64,000 nucleotides of DNA, from NCBI RefSeq assembly GCF_003201955.1, contig NZ_QJJM01000018.1, positions 1 to 64,000 on the forward strand, written 5' to 3'. Shown piece after piece: positions 44,203 through 52,202 of this stretch. The position numbers and the translations under genes were made by a program. Source of the DNA: Blastomonas natatoria (GTDB lineage Bacteria > Pseudomonadota > Alphaproteobacteria > Sphingomonadales > Sphingomonadaceae). Position 1 is the stretch's first letter; the number at the start of each line of letters is the position of its first letter. The notes under the pieces are model-generated. The model saw only the letters and a list, made by a program, of their open reading frames with translations, ran no database searches and was not told the origin of the DNA.

Positions 44203-44844
44203 ATGGCCAGCCAAGACAGTGTCGCTTCGATCTTGGAAGCCGAAGATGTGAAGCGTAGAGACGCCTCGCTGAGGGCACGCATCAAGGATTTCCTTAAGCG
44301 AGCTTTGTCCAGGATTGTGGATTACCGTATCAACTGGATTTTCGCGCAAAACACAGCTGTTGAATCGCCAGCCCTGCCGCCATCTATCGAAATCGCTGTT
44401 TTCGATGAGCAGCATCTCGCCGCCTTTGCACGTCATCCTGACGCGCGTGTCCGAAGTGCAATGAGTTTCGATCGCGCGGGCTGTGTCGGCTTTGTACTTC
44501 TGGCCGATGCCGAGCCGGCAGCCTGCATCCATTTCGCCGATAGATCGAGCTATGAAAGTAGCTCGACCTGGCCGCTTGCGGACAACGAAGTCGCTTTGGT
44601 CAACGTCACAACTTTGCCCGAGCATCGGTCGCAGCGCTACGCATCTCTCTTGATTGCGCAAGCGACGAGCTTGCTGGTTCCCAGTCGCTATCGACAAGCT
44701 TTTGCCTATATCTGGTGGAACCACCACGCATCATTGCGCGCATTCAGAAATGCAGGCTGGCAGCGGGTCGCTATTTCGTTCGAAATATCACGGCGCAATG
44801 GACGCTGGCATTCATTACACCTTCCTTGGAAGGTTGGCCGCTAG
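44203..44844 (+). CDS. GNAT-like acetyltransferase
   Basis: 213 residues from the ATG at 44203, with AGGAAG eight bases upstream; starts further upstream would overlap the NTF2-like gene. The C-terminal half has a GNAT-type pattern: GFVLLADAEPAACIHF, ALVNVTTLPEHRSQRYASLLI (pyrophosphate loop R-x-x-R-Y-A region), then ASLRAFRNAGWQRVAISFE. The N-terminal 60 residues are charged and helical (ARIKDFLKRALSRIVDYRINWIF). The substrate is unknown. It is not clearly part of the cop transcript (170-base gap). The family call is moderate because the acetyl-CoA motif is not classical. Confidence 0.55.
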   Translation: MASQDSVASILEAEDVKRRDASLRARIKDFLKRALSRIVDYRINWIFAQNTAVESPALPPSIEIAVFDEQHLAAFARHPDARVRSAMSFDRAGCVGFVLLADAEPAACIHFADRSSYESSSTWPLADNEVALVNVTTLPEHRSQRYASLLIAQATSLLVPSRYRQAFAYIWWNHHASLRAFRNAGWQRVAISFEISRRNGRWHSLHLPWKVGR

Positions 44845-45237
44845 AAGCGCGCTTTTGGAAGGGCGTTCGAACACAACCCTTGCGTGCACCGTGATGGTCA
44901 GGCGTGGCCTTTCGGCTAGGCATTGTGCGTAACCATTCTCGACTTCAAATCGTTGGCCTTACAGCCCTTCGGGGAGTACGGCGTTGCCGAGCATCGATCC
45001 AGCGGGCTGCTTCTTCATCAGCGAATTATGCTACTCACCTCCGATGCCGCCGCACCTTGGAGACTTCCAGACGGCCCAACTGCACCTTGCAATTGGGCAA
45101 GTCGGCCGGATAACCTCGGAGTGACGGTAAACGCTGGCATTCAGCACCCGCGACGGCGGTTATCAGGAACGTTTTCGCCGAGAGTGATGCAAGAGGACCG
45201 GGATTTGCATGGGGAGCGCGAGCAAGTAAACCACGCC
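44845..45237. other. Intergenic stretch with no recognised gene
   Basis: About 390 bases between the GNAT-like gene and the end of a minus-strand MerR gene. Frames exist on both strands, but none has a ribosome site or family pattern. No repeat or RNA gene was recognised. Confidence 0.45.
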
Positions 45238-45624
45238 TCAGGTATGGGCCGCCGGATTAAAGGCGGCGATGATCGGACATGGCCCGGTGTCCTCTGCGGC
45301 ACAGGCTTCTGCCAGACGCACCAAGGCTCCGCGCATGGTTTGCAACGTCGCAATCTTTTCGTCGAGCGCCGCGATCCGACTGTTGGCGAGCGCCTGCGCT
45401 GCCGATCGGTCAGACGTTTCGAGATCCAAAAGGGTAGAAATCTCATCGAGCGTGAAGCCGGCCATCTGGGCCGCGCGAATTGAGCGCAAACGATCAAGGT
45501 CATCGGTGCCATAGCGCCGCGGGCCATGATCACGCGGCGGCTCAGCGACCAGGCCGCGCCGCTGGTAATAACGGATCGTTTCAACGTTTACGCCGCCCGC
45601 ACGGGCGAAGTCGCCGATTTTCAT
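45238..45624 (-). CDS. MerR-family regulator of the glutaredoxin-MauE gene
   Basis: 128 residues. Winged helix at the N-terminus (MKIGDFARAGGVNVETIRYYQRRGLVAEPPRD) and coiled coil at about 75-105. The C-terminal loop EACAAEDTGPCPIIAAF has two cysteines seven residues apart, the CueR spacing (ACPGDDSADCPI), not the MerR mercury spacing. The third cysteine needed for Hg(II) is replaced by serine (DRSAAQ). It is divergent from the glutaredoxin-MauE gene, and the operator lies between them. The operator resembles mer operators while the protein resembles copper-type sensors, so the inducer is uncertain. Confidence 0.85.
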   Translation of the reverse strand: MKIGDFARAGGVNVETIRYYQRRGLVAEPPRDHGPRRYGTDDLDRLRSIRAAQMAGFTLDEISTLLDLETSDRSAAQALANSRIAALDEKIATLQTMRGALVRLAEACAAEDTGPCPIIAAFNPAAHT

Positions 45625-45632
45625 AAACCTGC

Positions 45633-45663
45633 TTGATCCCGTATCATGGTACGGAGTTTATAG
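45633..45663 (+). promoter_or_regulatory. MerR-type promoter/operator
   Basis: TTGATC (45633-45638) and TTATAG (45658-45663) are 19 bases apart, the MerR promoter geometry. The spacer holds CCGTATCATGGTACGG (45639-45654), a near-perfect 16-base palindrome with the same outer half-sites as mer operators (CCGTAC...GTACGG). It drives the glutaredoxin-MauE gene and lies nine bases upstream of the merR start on the other strand, so it likely serves both. Confidence 0.75.
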
Positions 45664-45697
45664 CGATGGCATTGTCAGCGAATCAAAGGAAATCGCA

Positions 45698-46450
45698 GTG
45701 CCCCAATCAGCAAGATCCGCCGTGCTCTACCGAATGGTCATGCCCGGCCACACCTGCCCTTATGGCCTGAAGGCAAAGCACCTGCTCTCCTCGCGCGGGT
45801 ATCGGGTAGAGGATCATCACCTGACAACGCGCGAAGAAACCGACGCATTCAAAGCCGAGCATGGCGTGATCAGCACGCCGCAAACCTTCATCAATGGGCA
45901 GCGGATCGGCGGCCACGATGACCTCCGCCGCTTTTTCGGCCTCAAGGTCGCTGACCCAAATGTCACCACCTATCGCCCTGTTGTTGCGCTATTCACGATG
46001 ACAGCGTTGATGGCAGTCGCAACCGGAATTGCGACTGACGGCCAAGCGGTCAGCATCAGCGTGGCAGAATGGTTCATCGCCTTCTCAATGTGTGTGCTGG
46101 CGCTGCTCAAGCTGCAAGATGTCGAGAAATTTGCGACCATGTTCCTCAATTATGACCTGCTGGCGCAGCGCTGGGTCCCCTATGCGCGCATCTACCCCTT
46201 CGCTGAGGGTCTCGCCGGCGTCCTGATGGTGGCAGGTGTGCTACATTGGGTCTCGATCCCGGTGGCCCTGTTCATCGGCACGATCGGCGCGGTTTCTGTG
46301 TTCAAGGCGGTCTACATCGACCAGCGCGAGCTCAAGTGCGCATGCGTCGGAGGATCGAGCAACGTACCGCTTGGTTTCGTGTCACTGACTGAGAACCTGA
46401 TGATGATCGCAATGGCACTTTGGATGGCAGGCGAGATAATCGTAGGATAG
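45698..46450 (+). CDS. Glutaredoxin-MauE membrane fusion protein
   Basis: 250 residues with a GTG start preceded by AAAGGAAA. The N-terminal 85 residues form a glutaredoxin domain: MVMPGHTCPYGLKAKHLL has one cysteine in the CxxC position (HTCPYG), followed by HGVISTPQTFINGQRIGGHDDL with the cis-Pro. The C-terminal part has four to five helices of the MauE/DoxX redox-associated type, with a Cys pair in LKCACVGGSSNVPLG. Such proteins are thought to move reducing equivalents or disulfides across the inner membrane. Control by the MerR promoter ties it to metal stress, perhaps to keep thiols reduced. Confidence 0.8.
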   Translation: MPQSARSAVLYRMVMPGHTCPYGLKAKHLLSSRGYRVEDHHLTTREETDAFKAEHGVISTPQTFINGQRIGGHDDLRRFFGLKVADPNVTTYRPVVALFTMTALMAVATGIATDGQAVSISVAEWFIAFSMCVLALLKLQDVEKFATMFLNYDLLAQRWVPYARIYPFAEGLAGVLMVAGVLHWVSIPVALFIGTIGAVSVFKAVYIDQRELKCACVGGSSNVPLGFVSLTENLMMIAMALWMAGEIIVG

Positions 46451-46459
46451 ATCATCATT

Positions 46460-46476
46460 TAACATAATGTATGTTA
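46460..46476. repeat. Short AT-rich palindrome
   Basis: TAACATA-ATG-TATGTTA is a perfect seven-base inverted repeat with a three-base loop, ten bases after the stop of the glutaredoxin-MauE gene. No T-run follows directly, so a terminator or an operator are both possible. The remaining 320 bases up to the antitoxin gene hold no recognisable gene; a TTGACA box lies at 46742-46747. Confidence 0.45.
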
Positions 46477-46800
46477 TCAAACTGACGAATTTCTGTTTGT
46501 ATTGAATGGGTTGCGCCCGGCTTTTCCCTATCGCATCGCAGAAATCGGGTCTTCGCGCCTTGCTGTCGCCGCACGACAATGCCATTGGCATGTGCGAAAT
46601 TCAAGGGATCGGACCTGCGGATGCGCGAACGCTCTTCCGGGCATCGCGGCAAGGCATGTGCGCCAGCCATCGCTTTCGGCATCCCGTAATCCGTAGCCGC
46701 GACGAGCTCTCCCAATGTTCCCGCCTTCTTTGGGATCAGCCTTGACAGAGCCAGGATTGCCGCACACATTGGACGCATATGGTGCAATTGGTGAGGCATT

Positions 46801-47163
46801 ATGGCGTCGGCTGCATTTCTTAGCGAGATCACAGGAAAGGATGGCGTATCGCCTGACCGTCTGTCCGGAGCGTTGCGGATAACCAAGTCCGAGCTGGCTG
46901 CGGCGGCGGGCCTGTCACGCGATGCGGTCTCCAAGAGCTCACGGTATGGCAGTGTACCCACCCAGACACGGCTGCGCGAGATGAGCGAGATCATCAATCG
47001 CGTGATCCCATGGACCGGAAGTGAGCTTGCGGCCTATGCGTGGTATCGTTCGCAGCCCCTGCCCTCTCTGGGCGATGCAACTGCCGAGGAATTGGTTCGT
47101 CAAGGACGCGCCGAGCTCGTCCGCAGCTACCTCGCCCGTATCGCACAGGGCGGGTTTGCTTGA
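46801..47163 (+). CDS. Xre/MbcA/ParS-type antitoxin
   Basis: 120 residues. The N-terminal half holds a helix-turn-helix (RITKSELAAAAGLSRDAVSKSSR). The C-terminal half is the DUF2384 toxin-binding domain: LREMSEIINRVIPWTGSELAAYAWYRSQPLPSLGDATAEELVRQGRAELVRSYLARIAQGGFA, here described only by its key parts WTGS, WYRSQPLP and GDATAEELV. It neutralises the RES toxin encoded next and represses their joint promoter. GAGG stands just before the ATG. Its stop overlaps the toxin start (TTGA). Confidence 0.88.
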   Translation: MASAAFLSEITGKDGVSPDRLSGALRITKSELAAAAGLSRDAVSKSSRYGSVPTQTRLREMSEIINRVIPWTGSELAAYAWYRSQPLPSLGDATAEELVRQGRAELVRSYLARIAQGGFA

Positions 47164-47693
47164 CGCTGCCGGTTACGCGGTTCGAAGGGCTGGTATATCG
47201 CGCGCATCACCCGGGTTGGGCTTTCGATCCCGAATCCGGCGAGGGTGCCCGGATGTATGGCGGCCGGTTCAACAGGCCGAGCACCGCATGCTTTTACACA
47301 TCGCTGCGCCTTGAGACCGCGTGGCTCGAGGCGCAACAGGGCTTCGCTTTCAAAGCGCAGCCAATGACCCTGTCCAGCTACCGGATCGATTGCAGTGACA
47401 TCCTCGATCTGACCACAGATGAGGGTCTTGCAGCAGCTCTGGTCACGCGGGCCGAACTCGCATGCGCCTGGGAAGTGCTGGCCGCCGATCGCAAGCCCGT
47501 GCCCACCTGGGAGCTCGCTGACCGCCTGATCGAAGCCGGATGCGCTGGAATCATTGTCCCGTCTTTTGCGGCGCGGGCTGGCGAGAGAGATATCAATCTG
47601 GTCCTGTGGCGTTGGACGCGAGACAAGCCGCACAAGGTCACCGTCGTCGATGACGATAATCGCCTGCCCAAAGACCGGTCATCCTGGCAATGA
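47160..47693 (+). CDS. RES-domain toxin
   Basis: 177 residues from a TTG that overlaps the antitoxin stop by four bases, the normal coupling for this pair. The RES pattern is complete: YRAHHPGWAFDPESGEGARMYGGRFNRPST (Arg, and Gly-Gly-Arg-Phe-Asn for the active site), YTSLRLETAWLEA (Tyr, Glu) and IIVPSFAARAGERDINLVLWRW. RES toxins break down NAD+ by phosphorolysis or hydrolysis and so stop growth. As part of a mobile island it may serve maintenance of the element or defence. Confidence 0.88.
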   Translation: MTLPVTRFEGLVYRAHHPGWAFDPESGEGARMYGGRFNRPSTACFYTSLRLETAWLEAQQGFAFKAQPMTLSSYRIDCSDILDLTTDEGLAAALVTRAELACAWEVLAADRKPVPTWELADRLIEAGCAGIIVPSFAARAGERDINLVLWRWTRDKPHKVTVVDDDNRLPKDRSSWQ

Positions 47694-47882
47694 TTGCGGA
47701 ATTGGTCGCATGGCGTTGGCTCGGTTGGGTTCTCACATTTCGGTTATGACGCTTTCCCAGATCATGAACCCCACGACGCTGAGCATGAGGCAGGTCAGTC
47801 CGGCTGACAGTCGCAAGGCTGCCCTCCACCTTTGGGCTCTCGGCCCGCCGATGATCGCATCGCTTCGCCGCCGCCGCCGGGC

Positions 47883-48065
47883 TCACATCGCGAAAGTCTC
47901 TTGTATGATATCGGCAGCGCCGAATGCCAGCAGCGCTGCGGCTACCATGAAAACTGCAGCCCTTATGCCACCGGGAAGCGCAACAGCGAAAAGGATGGCC
48001 GCAATCGATACCAGCAATCCCGAAATGCGATGGCAAGTGAAACAGGCGATATCCTCTGCCACCAT
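47883..48065 (-). CDS. Possible small membrane protein
   Basis: 60 residues starting at an ATG 17 bases after the stop of the nuclease-like gene. Two hydrophobic segments (LLVSIAAILFAVALPG and AAVFMVAAALLAFGAADI) suggest a hairpin in the membrane. There is one CFTCH sequence near the start, but a single CxxCH without a signal is not proof of haem. No family is recognised and the ribosome site is weak. The 190 bases between this and the toxin gene hold no further gene. Confidence 0.35.
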   Translation of the reverse strand: MVAEDIACFTCHRISGLLVSIAAILFAVALPGGIRAAVFMVAAALLAFGAADIIQETFAM

Positions 48066-48082
48066 GCCCCCAGATGTCTGGC

Positions 48083-48466
48083 TCAGCGCCAGCGCACAAC
48101 GGTGCCCGTGCGCAGCATTGCAGCGCCGAGATCGCGGCAATCGCTCAACCTGCAAGACGCAACAACGCGACCGTAGCTTTGGTGCGAAGCCCTGCAGCGC
48201 ATTTGTGGCGCAGAAACCTTTACGTGCCCAGTAGAAAGCCTCCCCTTGGCTCCGCCCAGAAGAGCTACCAGTGCATCACGAGCCTCGACCCCTGAAGACC
48301 GCGGGCAAGGGTGGCCTGCCCGGCAACTGCCGTCCAGTTCGCGCGCAGCAATGCTTCCCAGTCGGATCTTCGGCCCTTCCGCGCACCAGATCGGGCCATC
48401 TCCATCCCAGACAGCAACCGGCGTGCAGAGGAACGATGCACTGGCAGCCAGCGTCAAAAAACTCAT
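48083..48466 (-). CDS. Thermonuclease-like (SNase-fold) small exported protein
   Basis: 127 residues from the ATG at 48466. Signal-like N-terminus (MSFLTLAASASFLCTPVAV). The mature part has VWDGDGPIWCAEGPKIRLGSIAARELDGSC, where the DGDT-like start and the IRL-x-I-x-A-x-E segment mark the thermonuclease OB fold. HPCPRSSGVEARDALVALLG, SYGRVVASC and a late LGAAMLRTGTVVRWR follow. Catalytic Arg and Glu positions are only partly clear, so nuclease activity is unproven. Such proteins are common on sphingomonad mobile elements. Confidence 0.6.
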   Translation of the reverse strand: MSFLTLAASASFLCTPVAVWDGDGPIWCAEGPKIRLGSIAARELDGSCRAGHPCPRSSGVEARDALVALLGGAKGRLSTGHVKVSAPQMRCRASHQSYGRVVASCRLSDCRDLGAAMLRTGTVVRWR

Positions 48467-48638
48467 TCCGTAAGCCTTCCTATTTCGCCCCGGTGAAGCA
48501 TCTTGGGTCGCCTCGGGCCACCCGACCTCCCATAGCGCAGCTGATACAGAAATCAGTGTATTTCGAGCCCAAAGCAAAGACATACCTACGAATACCTGTT
48601 CTTTGGCTCACGATCAGGATCCCATCAGAGGTATCGCA

Positions 48639-49393
48639 TTATGCCTGGAGTGAAGAAGGTTGGGACACAGCATTGGGTCGCTTCCTGAGAAGGTGCTCGA
48701 ACCTGCTTCGCACCTGTTCATCAAACTTGGCGTTTCGGCGCGGTATGTATGGGTTGAGGAGAGCACGATCTGCTGAGCCCTTCGGCGGCAACTCCTGGCA
48801 AACCAACACTTGCTCCACGACTTCCAGCATTCGCGCCTGTTTCTCGAGTGGTATGGAGGCCGGTTGTAATGCGCCACATTTGATCATCCTCTCGCGCACT
48901 TCCGGCCGAAAGCAGACGCAGGTTGGATTGTAATACTTGTCCAACCACCGATAGTCCGGATGCTTGCTACTCCAGCACACCTCTCCGCTCTCGATCCCGC
49001 ATAATAGCTCCTCCAGCTTTGCTCTTGTTGCCTCATAACGGGCAGCGCGTGGCTTCAAATGACCGGACGCGATCAGGCGGGCGCGCAAATCAGGGCGGTG
49101 TCCAGGAAAGCTGGGGGACAGAAGATTCTTCAGCCTATCTTCGGCTTGGCTGAGGTCGCCATTTTGCCTCAGTTTTGCGCGACCCTGGATGATGTCTTCA
49201 ACGAGCGCTTCAGCCTGGAGCGTCGAATTCCCTTTGCTGAAGCTCGAGAGTTCGATGCGCGAATGCTGTATCGAGCCGGCTGCAAATTCCACATCGAACA
49301 GGGGCACCCGCTCTGCAGGGATATCGATGCCCCCCAGTCCTTCGCCTCGCGCTCGCTCCCGAAGGTCCCTGCGTCTTCGTAGTCAAATGCCAT
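48639..49393 (-). pseudogene. Frameshifted hypothetical gene of the mobilisation region
   Basis: The best start is the ATG at 49393, with AGGAG upstream and overlap with the stop of the preceding gene. Its frame (MAFDYEDAGTFGSEREAKDW) is lost after a run of six C (plus strand 49330-49335). One extra base in that run would join it to the long downstream frame (GGIDIPAERVPLFDVEFAAG and onward, 222 residues from a GTG at 49307). The downstream protein is soluble, charged and of no recognised family (CVCFRPEVRERMIKCGALQP, EQVLVCQELPPKGSADRALL). Either the gene is broken, or the base run is a sequencing error. Confidence 0.55.
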
Positions 49394-49814
49394 GTCTTTT
49401 CTCCTTCCTGACGATGATGTTAACGGCCCCCTCCAGTGGTTTTGCCCGCCCCTTGGGCAGCGTGAGTGAGGCATCTGCGCACTGTTCGCGGAGAAGAGTT
49501 GCCCGCTTCGCCAGCAGCCTCACAAAGGTGGCCGCGATCGTGCCCACCAGAACAGCGACAAGGATCATCAGACCTATCGCCACCAACTCAGCGGCCATTT
49601 TCTGGTTATCGAGGGCGGCCCGCAGATCGGCGCATCCCTGAACCCCGTGCGTATTGAGATCGCAGACCACGAAGCTGTCCCCGCCAGCGGCACGCGCAAT
49701 CTCCGAGAGTCCTGCCTCGTTCACCAGATTGGTCAGGGTCAGCTGCTGCGTGAGGTAAATCTCGACAGCGTCGAAATGCGTCGTGTCTGCGTTGGCATGG
49801 CCCATCTGTGTCAC
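49383..49814 (-). CDS. Small membrane protein of the mobilisation operon, unknown
   Basis: 143 residues with a GTG start and AGGAGG six bases upstream, the strongest ribosome site in the region. One membrane helix (LVAIGLMILVAVLVGTIAATFV, about 74-96), with an exported or periplasmic N-terminal part that has two cysteines (VVCDLNTHGVQGCADL) and a short basic cytosolic tail. No family is recognised. It begins 11 bases after the relaxase remnant and overlaps the next gene. Confidence 0.6.
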   Translation of the reverse strand: MTQMGHANADTTHFDAVEIYLTQQLTLTNLVNEAGLSEIARAAGGDSFVVCDLNTHGVQGCADLRAALDNQKMAAELVAIGLMILVAVLVGTIAATFVRLLAKRATLLREQCADASLTLPKGRAKPLEGAVNIIVRKEKRHGI

Positions 49815-49824
49815 GATCTTCCTC

Positions 49825-52109
49825 CTATCGGCTGCGTTCGATGTTGCGTTCGGGCACGTCCAATTGCGGCGTTGCCCGAAGGCTCGCCGGATCGATCCGC
49901 GAGGCAGATGCTTGCCTGTCCTCGGGTGCCCTCAAATGATCGGGAATTGTGGGCCGGAACTCGCCAGCCTCGCGACTGCCGCGCTTCGCCTCGACCTGCT
50001 TTTCACCAAGGGTTTCAAGTGCGCTGGTCTTGTCGCCCGGATTGCGGCCGATCTGCGCGAGAAGTCGGTCGCGGTCGTTGGTGACGATTGTGATGTCGTC
50101 GCGCACCCGGGTCATCATCACGAGCGCCAGACGCTGGTTCGACAAGTGCCTGGCTGATGAGTGCATCTCACCGATTGCCATGTCGCGCGTGTCGCCCTGC
50201 GCCTGATGCATGTTGATCGCATATCGGACTGGATCAGGGAAAAGCTTTTGCCCGCCTCGATCGGCTGCAGCTGGGCCCGGTCTCCGATCATGACCAACTT
50301 TTCAACCCCAAGCCGGTTGGCGATCGTGAGCAGGTCATTCATCGGCTTGTTCGCCACGAGCGAAGCCTCGTCCAACACCAACACTTTGCCGCGCAAGGCT
50401 TCGCGTGATGCCTCGAACTTCGGACCCGAGCCCTCAAGCGCGGGCCGCAGATGCTCATTCACAAAGGATGAGACGGTTCTTGCTGTGATACCCTGCCTGA
50501 CAACCTCACCGTCCGGCCCCCGGATCACTGTATCGCAGCGAAGATCGCTCACCATCTTGTTGGCAAAGGCGAGTCCGATCACCTCCCTTCCCTCCTGATG
50601 AGCTACGCTTGCGATTGCCGAAATGATTGTCGTCTTACCTGCGCCTGCGACACCCTGGATCACGATCGTGCGGTCCTTGCTGGCCAGCGCCAGAGTTCCC
50701 GCGGCAATCTGCTCGGCATTGAGCTCGTGGGTGCCCGCTACTTGCCGCAAGCGCCCGGGTGCCTCGGCAGCTTCAATGATGGCCTGGCCTGCGCCCTTTC
50801 CGGCGGCGACATTGGCAAGAGTTGCCCGCTCAATTGCGACATGCTCGGGCGTGGTGAATCTCTCAGGCCGGCCATCGAGCCTGTCGCTCTTGCCCTCCAG
50901 CACCCTACCGCCGGCCACCAATACGCCGATGCGTGCTTCCACCCCGTCAGCGGTCACGCCCTTTACTCCGAGGTCGAGCGCGGTCTTGACTAGCTCGCCC
51001 CGGGTCCAGGAGGTTTCACGTTCGCCGATGATCCTGATTGCAGAAGCGGTTGCCATCTCGGTGCGCAGCTGCGTGGGCGTCAGGGTGATCCGTTGGAGGC
51101 CATTGGTCGTCAGTATGTCCGCTGGCCGCGTGTAGAGCTTCACGCTTTCCCGGAGCGCGCTCAGGGTTTCCTGCACCCGCTGAGGCGATCCCAATGGGCT
51201 CTCGCGCTCTACAGAGCCGCGTTCCCGTGCCTGTTCGACCAGGGCCTTGGCATCGAACCCGAGCCCGGCGGCGCGCCTCTCCCATTCCCGCCGAAGCGCC
51301 TGCTTGTCATCCGGGTTTAGCTTGGGATCACGGGTCCGCTTGGTGATTTCCCGCAAGGCTTCTGTGTCGTTTGCGCTCTTCCCGAGCTTTTCCGCCGTTG
51401 CCAGAATGGTGAGGCGGCGCTGACTGAAGGCTTCGATCACATCGCGCGCCACGCCCTTGATTTCGAACTGACCGTGCTTGCCCGTGAGCTGGGTTTCGTA
51501 GCCGAGCTTCTCGAGGTTCGTCCGCAGCGCGGCGTTGTAGATGGAGCCAAGGACTGTGTTGTTCTTCCAGATCTCTCCGTTCCACAGCGCCTTCCAGTTG
51601 CCATCCTTGTCTTGGGTCATCGCGGCGATGACAGCATGGGTATGGTTCTGCGGGTCCAGCGCCCGGCTCGTGTCGTGCTGGAACAAGGCGTAAAGGAGCT
51701 TGCCTGTGACCACGCCCTCGCCGTTGGCATTGCGTGATCGATCGCGGGCCTGCGCATAATGCTTCTCGAGATAGGCCATGGTCGCCTTGACCGCGGCCAC
51801 TTGTGCATCGAGGATCCGCTTGTCGCCGCCCAGCTGCGCGAGCAGGCTGGCCGATTTCGGCATGGAGAATGTGAGGTCAATTCCCGAGCGGCGGTTTGCG
51901 TTGCCATTTACGACCGTGTCATCGGGCAGTTTGCCATCGAGGACTTTTTCGAAGTCGTCCTTGGCAACGGGACCAGCAAGCCCGAGCGCTTCAGCGCCCT
52001 TCCCGCCCCATTCGCTGAGCTCGGCAGGGCCATCCCCGGCATAGTAGTCGTCCTTGGCAAAATAGTTTGCGGCGCCGCCTGCTGATGCGACTGATGCGAC
52101 CGACAGCAT
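49825..52109 (-). pseudogene. MOBF relaxase (TraA/TrwC type) with internal deletion and frameshift
   Basis: From the ATG at 52109 the first 640 residues are a good TrwC-type relaxase: ANYFAKDDYYAG (Tyr16, Tyr22 and Tyr23 as catalytic tyrosines), TFSMPKSASL, and the metal-binding histidines in FQHDTSRALDPQNHTHAV (about 140-158). The RecD-like helicase follows with Walker A GVAGAGKTT (about 490) and VLDEAS. After GKSFSLIQ (about 50230) the sequence jumps, in another frame, to the very C-terminal helicase block (YAINMHQAQGD, HLSNQRLALVMMTRVRDD, NPGDKTSALETLGE), which ends at 49825. The middle helicase part, by my knowledge of such proteins some 250-300 residues, is missing. Nicking might survive; strand unwinding should not. 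Confidence 0.75.
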
Positions 52110-52202
52110 CTCAGGCTACCCTTGCCTGTTCGCGCCGGAGCATCGGCCCGGCACATGGCGCGCAAAATAGGGGGCACACATGGCAGGTCTGTCCTGCCGC
52201 GC

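Noticed and set aside
45238-45663. Mercury resistance operon
   Set aside because: The operator looks like mer, but no merA, merT or merP is present and the regulator lacks the third mercury-binding cysteine.
46455-46997. Minus-strand frame of 180 codons overlapping the antitoxin
   Set aside because: Half of it is antisense to the Xre antitoxin and the rest shows no recognisable protein pattern.
47883-48065. Single-haem cytochrome because of CFTCH
   Set aside because: One CxxCH at the very N-terminus without an export signal is not enough to claim haem binding.
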